IMG/VR virus record: IMGVR_UViG_3300000227_000010
Coordinates: 5,941 to 41,573 of that record
Origin: a virus
Length of the DNA stretch: 35,633 bases
Reading direction: 5' to 3' (one strand)
Below, piece after piece: positions 20,485 through 28,704 of the stretch. How positions within the stretch are numbered: position 1 is the first letter of the stretch; each line of letters starts with the position of its first letter. Below the pieces are notes generated by a model that was given only the letters and a program-made list of their open reading frames with translations, was not told the DNA's origin and searched no databases. The position numbers and the translations under genes were made by a program.

Positions 20485-22953
20485 TCAATAGCCCAACGCG
20501 CGTTGATTGCGTTGGACTATGTTCATAATTAGTTGTTCACCCTCGTCAGAGCCAAGGTAATCACCCACCACGGCCGGGTCTAAAACGTTGATGTTGCGGA
20601 CGTTGACCACAGGGGGCGCTGCTGGGGCAACCTCGCCGCCTCCTTTGAGCATTTTAGCCGTTTCGGCGCGGGACGTCACCTTGGCGGGTCCTTCAATTAG
20701 CTCCGGTCCGTATTCACCAACTAGACCAATCTTACCAGCCGGAATGTTGCCACCCTTGTCGTAGGCCCCGGCGAAGTTCGCTCCGTTGATCTGGGCGATG
20801 ATACCGGCCCCCGTGGCGGCAACGCGTGCCATCTCAGCCAGGTTGGCCGGGAAGCCAAGCTCCTGTGCCTTGGCCAACCCTGTGGCAATCGACATAGCCG
20901 CCTGCGTGACGGAGAAGGCCTTGCTGATAGCGAATAACGCCCGGTAGGCTTGGGACTGCTCCCCGGCGTAGGACTTGGCCAGCCCGGCCAGCCCATCAAA
21001 CAAGGCTGAGGCAGAAGCCAGCTGGGCCTGCAGGCGCTTCTGCTCGAGGGCGGCCATCTCGTTGGAGTATTGCTCCTCCAACCGCTTCATCAGCTCCAGC
21101 CGCTCGGTTTCGGTGACAGCGGTGCTCTCGAGGATCTGGGCCTTGCGGCGCTCGTAGGATTGGAGGATCATCTCCTCCTCGGTCAGCAGGCCGTTGTAGA
21201 GGCTATCCCTCTCGCGCTGCTTGGCTTCCTCCAGCTGCTTTAACTGGCCGTCGTACTCCACCTGCAGTTTAGCGGCCAGCTCCTCACGGATGGCGGAGCC
21301 TTCCGCAGTGTTGTCCAGAATGATCTGCAGACGCCGCTCGTAGCTCTCCTTGATGGCTTCTTCTTCGGACAGCAGGGAGCGCCGGACCTCCTCCAGCTCG
21401 CGGCCCTTGGCCTCCTGGAGCTTGGCCAGCTCCTCAGCGTACTCGGAATCCAGCCGTGCCATGAGGTCCGCTCGCTGCTCAGAGCCCGCGGCGGTGTTCT
21501 GTTCGATGATTTGCTTGCGCTTCTCGTAGGACGCCCGGATGGCCTCCTCCTCGGTGCGCAGGGATTCTACGAGGCGCTGGAACTCGTCTTGGCTCTTCTT
21601 GGTTGCAGCGGCGGCCGCCTTGTCCACACTCGACGAGGCACCGCCGACCGCCCCAACGCGGAAGCGGGCTAAGCGGTCCTGTTCTTTCGCAGCCGCGCGG
21701 GCAGCCTCACGGTTACGGTCGTACTCCTCCCAGAGCTCTTTAAAATTAGCGATAGCCGTGTCGCTGGCCGAGATACTGTCGCCCCCTTCCTGCAGGGCGG
21801 CATCGATGGCTTCAGAACGGGCGTTGTTGATAGCTTCAACGGATTGTAGGTATCGCTGGTAAGCAGCATCAATGGTGTCGTCTGTAAAGACGGCCGCGCT
21901 GGCTTCTTTCCAGTACCGGGCCTTAGCTAGCATCCGGTCTATACCGGAGGCAAACTCTACCGTCAGGATCTTGACCGTCTTCCGCAGGTTGGAAGGGAGC
22001 TTAGTAAAGGCATCAATCAGAAACTGAACCCCCCCCTCGCCCTCGTCTTCCCACTGCCCGAAGTTCTCCTTGATAAACTCGGTAACGCTGGCAATGGCGC
22101 GTTCGATGTCCTCACCCCAGAAGCGCCACTGTACTAGCTGGGACTCCAGCAAGGCTTCCACCTGACCAGATTCGATCCAGGCGGTTAGCTCTTCTAGAGC
22201 GGAGGTGGCGAAGCGCACCGAATCTTCGATAACCTCCCCTACCCCCATCTCGTTGACAGTGCGCCACAGCCCGTCCCAAGTATCCCCCAGTTCAGCGATA
22301 GCCCCGTCAAGGGTGGCCGCCCGCAAAGCCATGGCCCCCGCGAACTCATTCTCACCAAGGTCCATCAGGTATTTTTCAATCTCGGCCGCGTTGTTGCCGA
22401 TGGTTGTGGTCATCCCGCGGAAGGTGAGGGACACCCTGTCCCCCTCCTGCTTGGCCTTGATACCGAACTCCTTCAGGCGCTCGAACTCGCCGGTCGTGGC
22501 GTCGGCCACCGCCTCGACAAGCTGCATGAGGTCCTTGCCCATCGCCGAGGCGGTGTTCCCGTAGGACTCGAGTGCCCGCTCGCTAGGGGTCAGACCAAGG
22601 TTAACTAGTTTGGTGAAGCCCTCGACCGCTTGCTGTAGCCCATAGGGGGTCCGGGCAGCAAAATCCTCAAGGGCTTCAAAGGCGACGGCGGCATCTTCCG
22701 CACTACCAGTGGCGGTGATCAGCCCCGCATTAAGAACGTCAAACTCGCGCTGAACTCTAACTAGCTTGTTCAGGGAGCCCATGACGCTGACGGCCGCTGT
22801 GAGCGGGCCTAGTAGCTTAGTGAAGGCCCCGGTCAGCCCGTCGGTGGCCCGCTCGGCGCAGGCGCCTTTCTTCTCAAGATTGTCAAGGCGCCGGTTGGCA
22901 GCATCGACTTGGTCCGATAGGACCCGGATCTCAAGGCTAGCGGTATCGTTCAT
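20485..22953 (-). CDS. Tail tape measure protein
   Basis: 822 aa. It sets tail length and occupies the tail lumen. The N-terminal helical part includes ATGSAEDAAVAFEAL and FAARTPYGLQQAVEGF, typical of tape measures. Residues about 465-650 hold three tandem 62-residue coiled-coil repeats (see the repeat entry). Hydrophobic segments follow, and the end has the common GLVGEYGPELIEGP block. The start overlaps the end of the frameshifted G-T chaperone, as in lambda-like tails. Confidence 0.93.
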   Translation of the reverse strand: MNDTASLEIRVLSDQVDAANRRLDNLEKKGACAERATDGLTGAFTKLLGPLTAAVSVMGSLNKLVRVQREFDVLNAGLITATGSAEDAAVAFEALEDFAARTPYGLQQAVEGFTKLVNLGLTPSERALESYGNTASAMGKDLMQLVEAVADATTGEFERLKEFGIKAKQEGDRVSLTFRGMTTTIGNNAAEIEKYLMDLGENEFAGAMALRAATLDGAIAELGDTWDGLWRTVNEMGVGEVIEDSVRFATSALEELTAWIESGQVEALLESQLVQWRFWGEDIERAIASVTEFIKENFGQWEDEGEGGVQFLIDAFTKLPSNLRKTVKILTVEFASGIDRMLAKARYWKEASAAVFTDDTIDAAYQRYLQSVEAINNARSEAIDAALQEGGDSISASDTAIANFKELWEEYDRNREAARAAAKEQDRLARFRVGAVGGASSSVDKAAAAATKKSQDEFQRLVESLRTEEEAIRASYEKRKQIIEQNTAAGSEQRADLMARLDSEYAEELAKLQEAKGRELEEVRRSLLSEEEAIKESYERRLQIILDNTAEGSAIREELAAKLQVEYDGQLKQLEEAKQRERDSLYNGLLTEEEMILQSYERRKAQILESTAVTETERLELMKRLEEQYSNEMAALEQKRLQAQLASASALFDGLAGLAKSYAGEQSQAYRALFAISKAFSVTQAAMSIATGLAKAQELGFPANLAEMARVAATGAGIIAQINGANFAGAYDKGGNIPAGKIGLVGEYGPELIEGPAKVTSRAETAKMLKGGGEVAPAAPPVVNVRNINVLDPAVVGDYLGSDEGEQLIMNIVQRNQRALGY
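21004..21561 (-). repeat. Three tandem 186-bp (62-codon) repeats in the tape measure gene
   Basis: Repeat 1 is 21561-21376, repeat 2 is 21375-21190, repeat 3 is 21189-21004. Each starts with a Leu pair or Leu-Arg and (T/S)EEE, then SYE(K/R)R, NTA or STA, an EL-x3-L-x2-(E)Y stretch, and ends in a Glu/Lys-rich helix. The spacing is exact, so this is a true in-frame duplication series that has diverged. Confidence 0.9.
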
Positions 22954-23655
22954 TCTGCACCTTCCAGAAGATGCGGTCCAGCGACCGTATCAGCTCCGCC
23001 TCCCAACCCTGAAGGCGCTTGCCGGTAACCATCGACCAGTGGTGCAGCTCGGTATAGGTCAGGGGCTCCCCCGTACATACCTCGCGATACCACTCCCATA
23101 CATATTCGAGCTCCTGTGGAAGGGCTGGGATCTCGGCGAGTTGCTTCGGCTTCCGTCCCAGCGTCTTCCAAACTTGGATCAGGCTTTCCCGGAGGGTTTG
23201 CTTTGACCCTTTCGGCTTCTGGTCGAGCCGGAACTCGGCTTCGGCGTACTTACCGAGCTGCTCGACCTTTTTGCGAAAAAAAGGGCGCGTTTACTCGCCA
23301 CCTGATCCACGGTATCGGCAATCTGGGGGGCCTGTCGGAAGAACTCCTTGATGTTTTCAGAGGTGCACTCCTTCTCGAAGGACCAGCTGATAACCAGCGC
23401 CGCGATCAGGTCGAGCTTGGCGTCCTGGATGGCCTTGGCACGCTCCACGGGGTCCTCGATGCTGGCCACACGGAAGGCGTCGCGCTTGCTGTTGGCCTCG
23501 GCCTCGCGGAAGGCGTCCGAGTCGACGCCGCGGATGCGAATCCAGTGCTGGGTCTTGGTACCGTCCGGGGTGTAGAGGGGGACTTCAACCCCCTCGTTCG
23601 CCCGCTCCCGAGTGAAGAAGGCCTCCATACCGAGGCCGGTGTTGTTCTTGTCCAT
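22937..23655 (-). CDS. Tail assembly chaperone G-T fusion by -1 frameshift
   Basis: Reading shifts -1 at the slippery heptamer T-TTT-TTC (23281-23275) and continues to a stop at 22939-22937, giving about 239 aa. The T part (KKVEQLGKYAEAEFRL, then YVWEWYREVCTGEPLTYTEL, then LQGWEAELIRSLDRIF) resembles tail chaperone C-terminal domains with a W-x-W-Y and LDRIF-type ending. It ends inside the tape measure start. In lambda-type tails the G and GT products coat and ready the tape measure. The slip is predicted from sequence. Confidence 0.82.
23179..23655 (-). CDS. Tail assembly chaperone G
   Basis: 158 aa in the zero frame, directly after the tail tube gene. The first 125 residues (EVPLYTPDGTKTQHWIRIRGVDSD, a basic helix with KRDAFRVASIEDPVERAKA, then EFFRQAPQIADTVDQVASKRALFF) fit the phage G-type chaperone. 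After the slippery site the zero-frame tail is Ser/Pro/Lys-rich and low in complexity, as often seen when only the shifted product carries the conserved domain. Role: tape-measure chaperone during tail assembly. Confidence 0.85.
   Translation of the reverse strand: MDKNNTGLGMEAFFTRERANEGVEVPLYTPDGTKTQHWIRIRGVDSDAFREAEANSKRDAFRVASIEDPVERAKAIQDAKLDLIAALVISWSFEKECTSENIKEFFRQAPQIADTVDQVASKRALFFAKRSSSSVSTPKPSSGSTRSRKGQSKPSGKA
23275..23281 (-). promoter_or_regulatory. -1 programmed frameshift slippery site
   Basis: Minus strand reads CTT-TTT-TTC in zero frame, so T-TTT-TTC is a classic X-XXY-YYZ heptamer. Slipping by -1 leads into the T frame, which stays open for over 100 codons. Confidence 0.8.
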
Positions 23656-24593
23656 TACGCCGGAGTCCGTTCAATGATGATGTTGGTGTTCGTGGTCGAG
23701 TCCAGCAGGGCCTGGAACGGCATGGACAGGGTGATGGGACCCTCGCCCTGCACGTCCGGTTGGCCACCGTTGTACTTGATCCGCGGCAGGATGAACAACA
23801 GGTTGTTGCCTGCGCCGTCGGGCAAGTTGAACTTGATGTTTGATTCGGTCTCGTTGATAAACTTCTCAAGCAGCAGGCTGTTTTCGAAGTAAGCGGTGAT
23901 CTGGCCGGAGACGTTGGAGCGACCGATGGACGGGCGCAGGGTAGTCTTCGAACCAACCACGAAGCGCGGGTCGAGGCCGTTGTCCAGGTTCAGCTGGATC
24001 TCGGTGATGACCGCGATCGGGGTCCCGTTCTCGTTCAGGGTGCCGGTGAAGGAATCCAGCGGAGAAGTCGTGGTCGCGGGGTTGTAGGTCGCCCCGGTGA
24101 TGATCGCGGTGTCGGTCACCATATCCTTGCCGACCACCCCGATGGTACCGGTGATCATCGCATTGGCGTTGATCTGCAGCTGCAGGGTGTTGAACTCGAC
24201 CCCGGTGAAGCGGTGGAAGGGCTTATCCGCGGTGAGGATGTCACCGAAGTAGCGTTCCACGGTGAAGGAGCGGCGGGTGGTGCCGGCCTTCAGCTGGTCA
24301 GTACCAACGGTCGGTTTGTCGGTGTCCCAAGTACCACCCAGCAGGGCCTCAAGGATAACGTCGAACGAGCCGTAGCTCAGTTCGATGCTGATGTCCCCGC
24401 CGACTTGGCGGGCACCGTGGCGGAAGTCGGTAATCTGCCGGTTATCCCGGATCTCCTCCGACTGCAAAGCTTCTTTCGAGAGGCCCAAGGTAGTGCCGGT
24501 GTGTCGAATGATGTCGAACACCGGGGTTGCCGGGGTCACCCCGTAGGTGACCTCCGGAACGAAGCGCATGCTGTGACGGCTGCCGTCTGCCAT
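23655..24593 (-). CDS. Major tail tube protein
   Basis: 312 aa, GGAGG eight bases before ATG. N-terminal RFVPEVTYGVTPATPVF is the signature of the phage tail tube family (Phage_TTP type), where many such rings stack into the tail tube. It sits between tail-completion genes and the G chaperone, the standard place. A TATAAT box about 130 bases upstream may add transcription. Size and beta content fit the family. Confidence 0.88.
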   Translation of the reverse strand: MADGSRHSMRFVPEVTYGVTPATPVFDIIRHTGTTLGLSKEALQSEEIRDNRQITDFRHGARQVGGDISIELSYGSFDVILEALLGGTWDTDKPTVGTDQLKAGTTRRSFTVERYFGDILTADKPFHRFTGVEFNTLQLQINANAMITGTIGVVGKDMVTDTAIITGATYNPATTTSPLDSFTGTLNENGTPIAVITEIQLNLDNGLDPRFVVGSKTTLRPSIGRSNVSGQITAYFENSLLLEKFINETESNIKFNLPDGAGNNLLFILPRIKYNGGQPDVQGEGPITLSMPFQALLDSTTNTNIIIERTPA

Positions 24594-24609
24594 TTTCGAA
24601 TCCTCCAGG

Positions 24610-25017
24610 TTAACGCGGAATGAGAGCGTACCAGCTGATGGTGATGCTCACCCTATACCAGCCGTCTACCACCCGTCCGGGAGAACGCCCGCAGCTCAGG
24701 ATGACAGCTTCCTGGCCATTATAGGCCGGCCGAGCCCCGGCTGGAAAGGAGGCACGGATGTTTTCAAAATCGGATCTTGCGGCTGAGCCGCCCGACCCGT
24801 CCGGGTAGTTCAAATTGATCTGCACGATACCATCGACCAGGTCCTGACCCTCAGCCCCGAGGGTCTCCACTGACGGGTCGTTTGGCATGAAAAAGACCTC
24901 GGCCCACTTGGTACCCGAGGGCTTCGTGAATTTCTCGTTCTCATAGGCTGCTGGGATGGCCCCGAGACTTGTGGATACCGCCCCGATGATGGCGCGCTGG
25001 ACTTTGTCAAGGCTCAC
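24610..25017 (-). CDS. Tail terminator-like protein (DUF4128-like)
   Basis: 135 aa from the GTG at 25017, six bases after GGAGGG and overlapping the upstream stop (GTGA). A longer upstream frame lacks a ribosome site and lies in the previous gene. Core features include WAEVFFMPNDPSVETLG, DGIVQINLNYPDGSG and WYRVSITISWYAL, which match tail terminator-like proteins that cap the tail tube. Immediately upstream of the tail tube gene, as in many siphoviruses. Confidence 0.7.
   Translation of the reverse strand: MSLDKVQRAIIGAVSTSLGAIPAAYENEKFTKPSGTKWAEVFFMPNDPSVETLGAEGQDLVDGIVQINLNYPDGSGGSAARSDFENIRASFPAGARPAYNGQEAVILSCGRSPGRVVDGWYRVSITISWYALIPR
24718..24747 (-). promoter_or_regulatory. Candidate internal promoter ahead of the tail tube
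   Basis: Perfect TATAAT (24723-24718) with TTTCCA (24747-24742) 18 bases upstream on the minus strand, about 125 bases before the tail tube ATG. The -35 is weak (4 of 6). Confidence 0.25.
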
Positions 25018-25412
25018 AGTCGGCCCTCCCTTACAGCTTCGCGGAGGAGGCGCTGGAAGCGGGCGACGTTGCGCCTCATCATGCCCTGCGGGGCCTTGAC
25101 CTTGGACCAACCGTCAAACTCAATACGGTAGGCATAGGGCAAGTTGTTCCGGAGGATCACGACGTCAGAGCCTTTGCTCCGAGCCGCCATGCTCTGCACC
25201 TCGGTGATGGCCGCGGCTTCATCCCGGATACCGATGACGCCGGTAGCAGGGGAATTGATAGTGGTCTGCCAGTTCCCGCGGAGGCGCCCGGACAGGACCG
25301 GGGTGTCCTTGATGACCGCGGAAAACAGCTTGATGATGACGATACGCCGGGTGCGATCCAAGCTACCCTTGGTTTTCCGGTTGAAGCGGCGCAGGTCGGC
25401 GGAGAAGCTCAT
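25014..25412 (-). CDS. HK97 gp10-like tail-completion / neck protein
   Basis: 132 aa, start overlapping the upstream stop by four bases (ATGA). The pattern TPVLSGRLRGNWQTTIN followed later by NLPYAYRIEFDGWSK is typical of the HK97 gp10 family, which joins head connector and tail. The N-terminal basic helix and the C-terminal basic end also fit. It lies between a head-tail stopper-like gene and the terminator-like gene. Confidence 0.82.
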   Translation of the reverse strand: MSFSADLRRFNRKTKGSLDRTRRIVIIKLFSAVIKDTPVLSGRLRGNWQTTINSPATGVIGIRDEAAAITEVQSMAARSKGSDVVILRNNLPYAYRIEFDGWSKVKAPQGMMRRNVARFQRLLREAVREGRL

Positions 25413-25765
25413 GACCGCACCTGCAGCTTGAAGAGGACCGGGGTGCCGGCTGGGTTGACCGCCTCCACGTCTATGATCGTCCAGGCCCGACCGTCGGCGA
25501 TGAGTTGGTCTTCCTTCGTCGGTGTTACCACCCCGGCCTCAATTAGGGCCTTGCGGTCACCGCGCTGGATCAGGTTGGAGGCCGCGAAGAAATCCTTGTA
25601 GTCGAGCAGCACCCCGTTAACGGTGTAGTCCACAGGGGGCGCCTCGGTCACGGTGCCGGCAGCCGGGTCTCTGGACGTTACGCCCTTGCGCCGGATGGTC
25701 ATCGGCTGGCCCTTGTCGGTCAGCAGTTTGGTGGCGGTGGCCGCCAAGCCACCGTAGAAGGTCAT
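25409..25765 (-). CDS. Head-tail stopper / joining protein
   Basis: 118 aa. Beta-rich, with GQPMTIRRKG, VNGVLLDYKDFF and DGRAWTIIDVEAVNPAG. The pattern, a small barrel with a long loop, fits head-tail joining proteins of the gpFII / gp16-like class. Overlaps by four bases with genes on both sides (ATGA). Function inferred from size, strand pattern and position. Confidence 0.68.
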   Translation of the reverse strand: MTFYGGLAATATKLLTDKGQPMTIRRKGVTSRDPAAGTVTEAPPVDYTVNGVLLDYKDFFAASNLIQRGDRKALIEAGVVTPTKEDQLIADGRAWTIIDVEAVNPAGTPVLFKLQVRS

Positions 25766-26262
25766 ACGCGTATACTCCGCAAGCTACCGAAGAGGCCGCT
25801 CTTGAGGAGGGGCTTCAGTAGGGCTTCCGCCTTGGTGAAGATCGGTTGCGGATTGGAGTTGCCGGATTCCGTATACTGGACCTGGACCACGTCCACCTGC
25901 TCCATGACAACCTCGCGGCCGGTACCGGTGGGCATCAGGTCAGTGTTCTGGGCTTCGACTGCCAGCTGGGCCTGAGCGTCCTTGAGGACCTGCGGGATGA
26001 CGCCCTCGGCCAGCGGGTAGCCGTCGAGGGTGACCCCGGTGCGAGGCCACTGCAAGGGATTGGTTGCGGCGGTCTTGATGCCTTGGAAATCCCCGCGATA
26101 GGCTTCGATGAAGTCCATCGCCTTGATCAGCAGGGTTTCGACGTCACCATCGGCAGTCGGCAGGGTAAGACCCCGCGCGACCGCGTAGGTGCGGGCTGTC
26201 GCCACATCGATGTAGCTGTTGGCCCCGGCTACCCCGGAGCCGTCCTCGATAGTCAGGGCCAT
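25762..26262 (-). CDS. Head-tail adaptor (DnaT-like / gp6-like)
   Basis: 166 aa. The start MALTIEDGSGVAGANSY and LQWPRTGV, and the helical middle (VPQVLKD-type and AVEAQNTD), match the phage DnaT-like adaptor family that attaches under the portal. The annotation DnaT-like is historical; the role is as a connector. It is the first of four connector genes with overlapping ends. Confidence 0.78.
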   Translation of the reverse strand: MALTIEDGSGVAGANSYIDVATARTYAVARGLTLPTADGDVETLLIKAMDFIEAYRGDFQGIKTAATNPLQWPRTGVTLDGYPLAEGVIPQVLKDAQAQLAVEAQNTDLMPTGTGREVVMEQVDVVQVQYTESGNSNPQPIFTKAEALLKPLLKSGLFGSLRSIRV

Positions 26263-26273
26263 GGTGGGCTACC

Positions 26274-26591
26274 TTACATCTTCGTGGCGGGGGCCGAGGC
26301 CGGGGCCGCGGGCTTGGGTTGGGCCGAGGCGGCCGGGGCTTGTGGCGAGGGTGCCACCGGGGCCGTTTCCTTCTTCGGTTCTTCCGCCTTCACGTCCAGG
26401 ACCTTGACGCCCTTCAGGTTCTTGTAGCTTTCCGGGACCAGCCCAGCAACCTCGTCGCACTTCTCGATGGTATCGTTCTTGGCCAGGTTAGCATTGCGGA
26501 AACGGGTAGTACCCAGCTTCTCAGCAGCTTCGCGTTCGGCATCGGTGGGAGTCGTCCCGGCGGTGAAGAACAGGGTGACTTTCTTGCTCAT
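26274..26591 (-). CDS. Small virion-module protein with Ala/Pro tail (paralogue of next)
   Basis: 105 aa, GGAGT seven bases before ATG. The N-terminal part (VTLFFTAGTTPTDAEREAAEKLG) is related to the adjacent 125-aa protein (ILYFTAGEQATSYELEE). Residues about 70-105 are an Ala/Pro/Lys-rich disordered tail. Placement between major capsid and connectors suggests a head-associated or accessory protein. No known family. Confidence 0.6.
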   Translation of the reverse strand: MSKKVTLFFTAGTTPTDAEREAAEKLGTTRFRNANLAKNDTIEKCDEVAGLVPESYKNLKGVKVLDVKAEEPKKETAPVAPSPQAPAASAQPKPAAPASAPATKM

Positions 26592-26593
26592 AT

Positions 26594-26971
26594 TTATACT
26601 CCAGCAGCGTAGACGACGCTGGTGATGACACCGTCTTCAATAGTCAGGGTAACAGTACCGCCATCATCCGCACCCAGAACCTGCCCGTCGGATACGATGG
26701 CCTGTGTGGCCGGCAGGGTTGGGGGAGCGGGTGGGGTAGTGATATCGAAGACCGGGTAGATCGGGTCTTCCCACTCATCCTTGTAGGCGGCTGGGATCGT
26801 ACCGGCGAGGAAGTCGCCAGCGATCGGGCTAGCCCCATAGTTCGGGGATTGCAGGGCGTTCAGGACTCGGACTTCGTAAGGCTTCTCGGCCAAGGCGTTG
26901 AGCGTGGCGATTTCCTCAAGCTCGTAGCTGGTGGCTTGCTCCCCTGCGGTGAAATATAAGATGCGTTTCAT
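26594..26971 (-). CDS. Small virion-module protein with C-terminal beta domain
   Basis: 125 aa, AAGGAG upstream. The N-terminal 70 residues share the FTAG start and a later AAYKDEWE/ESYKNL-type segment with the 105-aa neighbour. The C-terminus is a short beta module (VLGADDGGTVTLTIEDGVI) joined by a Pro-rich linker. It is the first gene after the major capsid. A decoration or head-fibre-like role is possible but unproven. Confidence 0.6.
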   Translation of the reverse strand: MKRILYFTAGEQATSYELEEIATLNALAEKPYEVRVLNALQSPNYGASPIAGDFLAGTIPAAYKDEWEDPIYPVFDITTPPAPPTLPATQAIVSDGQVLGADDGGTVTLTIEDGVITSVVYAAGV

Positions 26972-27025
26972 TTCGGGTTCTCCTTAGTAGTGAAGAACGG
27001 GGGCCGAAGCCCCCGTCCATTTAGC

Positions 27026-27985
27026 TTACTGCGCCTTGACGAGGACGCCGGCCAGGTCCTTATCGGACGTGGCGTAGCGATCCCAGTTGGTCGCGGCACC
27101 CAGCGCGGCGTTGGGCGGGGACTTGCCACCGTTGGTCTTGTCCCACGCGAAGCCCTGAATACTGACGTTGTACGACCACTCCGCCTGGTAGGTGCGGATG
27201 ATGTTCTCGTCGCCGTTCTTGGTCTCCACGTTGTCGGTGAAGTCCCCGTTCTGGGAGACCAGCACCGCGCCGGGGGTCAGACCGAGGGCCGCGTAGGTGT
27301 CCGGGGTGCCCGCGGTGATGAGGTTGGGGCTGTCGGTGACCACAAGGGGCCGGCCAAAGCCATCCTCAATGACGCGCACGTTGCCGAACACGAACAGGCG
27401 GTTGGAGTTGGCCAGAGCTTCACCGTAGATGTCGAAGGCCGACTTGGAGTGCATGACCCAAGCCACGATCGCACCAGCGCGGTCACCGAACTTGGCGGCA
27501 CCCTTGTTGAGCGCGATCAGGGACATGGTACCAGTCAGACTGTGGTCATAGACCACGCTGCTCACCTGGCCCACAGCGGCGGTGTAGCACATTACCGCGG
27601 TGTTGAGCATGTCGGCGATGGAGTCCTCCGCCATCTGCTTGCCCACCACGACACCGGCTTCTTCCGGGCTACGCTGAATCCACTTCATCATGCCCGGGTC
27701 GATACGGACCGGCGGGGTACCGGCGGCCACCTTGACCGAGGTCTCGGTCAGGTGTTCCAGCACCTTCTCGGCCACGGTGCCGGAGCCGTAGGCGTTACGA
27801 CGACGGACCAGACCGCTGATCTTGGCCCACATGGCCTCTTCAGAGTAGTCGCCTTGGTGGTTACCCGACTGCAGCACGAGGCCGCCGCGGGTAGCCGCGT
27901 TGAACAAACCGATCTGCTGATCTTGCATCTCGGTCATGGTGGAATAGGTGTATTCGGAGAATACCGCCAGGTCAGAGAGTGCCAT
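27026..27985 (-). CDS. Major capsid protein
   Basis: 319 aa, GGAGGT upstream. Directly downstream of the scaffold gene, as expected. SDLAVFSEYTYSTMTEMQDQQ, the middle IDPGMMKWIQRSPEEAGVVVGKQ and a C-terminal beta/loop pattern fit HK97-fold coat proteins of this phage type. A possible promoter lies inside the scaffold gene about 145 bases upstream. No obvious cleaved N-terminal delta domain, since scaffold is a separate gene. Confidence 0.85.
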   Translation of the reverse strand: MALSDLAVFSEYTYSTMTEMQDQQIGLFNAATRGGLVLQSGNHQGDYSEEAMWAKISGLVRRRNAYGSGTVAEKVLEHLTETSVKVAAGTPPVRIDPGMMKWIQRSPEEAGVVVGKQMAEDSIADMLNTAVMCYTAAVGQVSSVVYDHSLTGTMSLIALNKGAAKFGDRAGAIVAWVMHSKSAFDIYGEALANSNRLFVFGNVRVIEDGFGRPLVVTDSPNLITAGTPDTYAALGLTPGAVLVSQNGDFTDNVETKNGDENIIRTYQAEWSYNVSIQGFAWDKTNGGKSPPNAALGAATNWDRYATSDKDLAGVLVKAQ

Positions 27986-27987
27986 GA

Positions 27988-28704
27988 TTAACTACCTCCA
28001 GATTCTTTCTGTGCTTTGATGTGAGCAGCGATCTCTTTGGGAGATGCTTTCGCGTAATCGAGCTTACCCGGAGCACCGCTCCCGCCATGGCCGCCCTCAG
28101 CACCGCTGCCGGAGGCCTTGCTCCCGATAATTATAGGCGCAAAGGAGGGATTGGCAACCAGTTCTTTCTCCAGGTCGTCGATGCTGAAGGCCGACGGGTT
28201 ACCGTCCTTGTCCAGCACGCGGGTGACTGCCTTACCTTCGTTAAACTCCGCCTTGAGGCGCGCCTTGATATGGGGCAGGATCAGCTCGGGGGCCTTACTG
28301 ATCTTGCTGGCCATGGTCTGGGCGACATTGTCGACCAGCATGGTCTGGAGGTTGCCGGTCAGGGCGCTGATCTGGTCGGTCAGCTCCTTCTCGCGCTTGG
28401 CCAGCTTCTCCTTGTAGCTGTTCTCCAGCTTCTCGACATCACCCTTCGGGATCGCTCCCTTGAGGATGCCATCGCGCTCCTCGGTCAGGGCGTCCAGCTG
28501 GGCCTGCAAATCACTGAGCTGCTTGGCCACCTTCTGCCGCTCGGACTTCTCGTAGTCCTTCGCTCGCTTCAGCGCACCAACGCTCGGGTGGTCGTCGATG
28601 CCCTCCACGTCCAGGTGGAACTTGCCGTCATCACCCTTTTTGTATTCGGACTTGACTGCGTCGGGGAGTCCGTCAAGGGACTCGAGGATTGCTTTCAAAG
28701 CCAT
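27988..28704 (-). CDS. Capsid scaffold protein
   Basis: 238 aa from the ATG at 28704, which has AGGAGT seven bases upstream; the in-frame extension to 28764 lacks this. Long Glu/Lys-rich coiled coil (residues about 45-130, with QKVAKQLSDLQAQLDALTEE), a Gly/Ser-rich linker near 205-218, and a basic C-terminal helix (SPKEIAAHIKAQK) that probably binds the coat. It sits just before the major capsid gene with a two-base gap. Typical phage scaffold. Confidence 0.85.
   Translation of the reverse strand: MALKAILESLDGLPDAVKSEYKKGDDGKFHLDVEGIDDHPSVGALKRAKDYEKSERQKVAKQLSDLQAQLDALTEERDGILKGAIPKGDVEKLENSYKEKLAKREKELTDQISALTGNLQTMLVDNVAQTMASKISKAPELILPHIKARLKAEFNEGKAVTRVLDKDGNPSAFSIDDLEKELVANPSFAPIIIGSKASGSGAEGGHGGSGAPGKLDYAKASPKEIAAHIKAQKESGGS
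28130..28157 (-). promoter_or_regulatory. Candidate internal promoter ahead of the major capsid gene
   Basis: TTGCCA (28157-28152), 16 bases, perfect TATAAT (28135-28130) on the minus strand, inside the scaffold gene and about 145 bases before the capsid ATG. Match is 11 of 12 to the consensus. Confidence 0.4.

Noticed and set aside
22950-23171. 73-aa minus-strand frame next to the tape measure
   Set aside because: The region is explained by the -1 frame of the G-T chaperone; this frame has no conserved pattern.
23268-23275. A-AAA-AGG as the slippery site of the tail chaperone
   Set aside because: The U-UUU-UUC heptamer four bases upstream fits the classic rule better and leads into the same frame.
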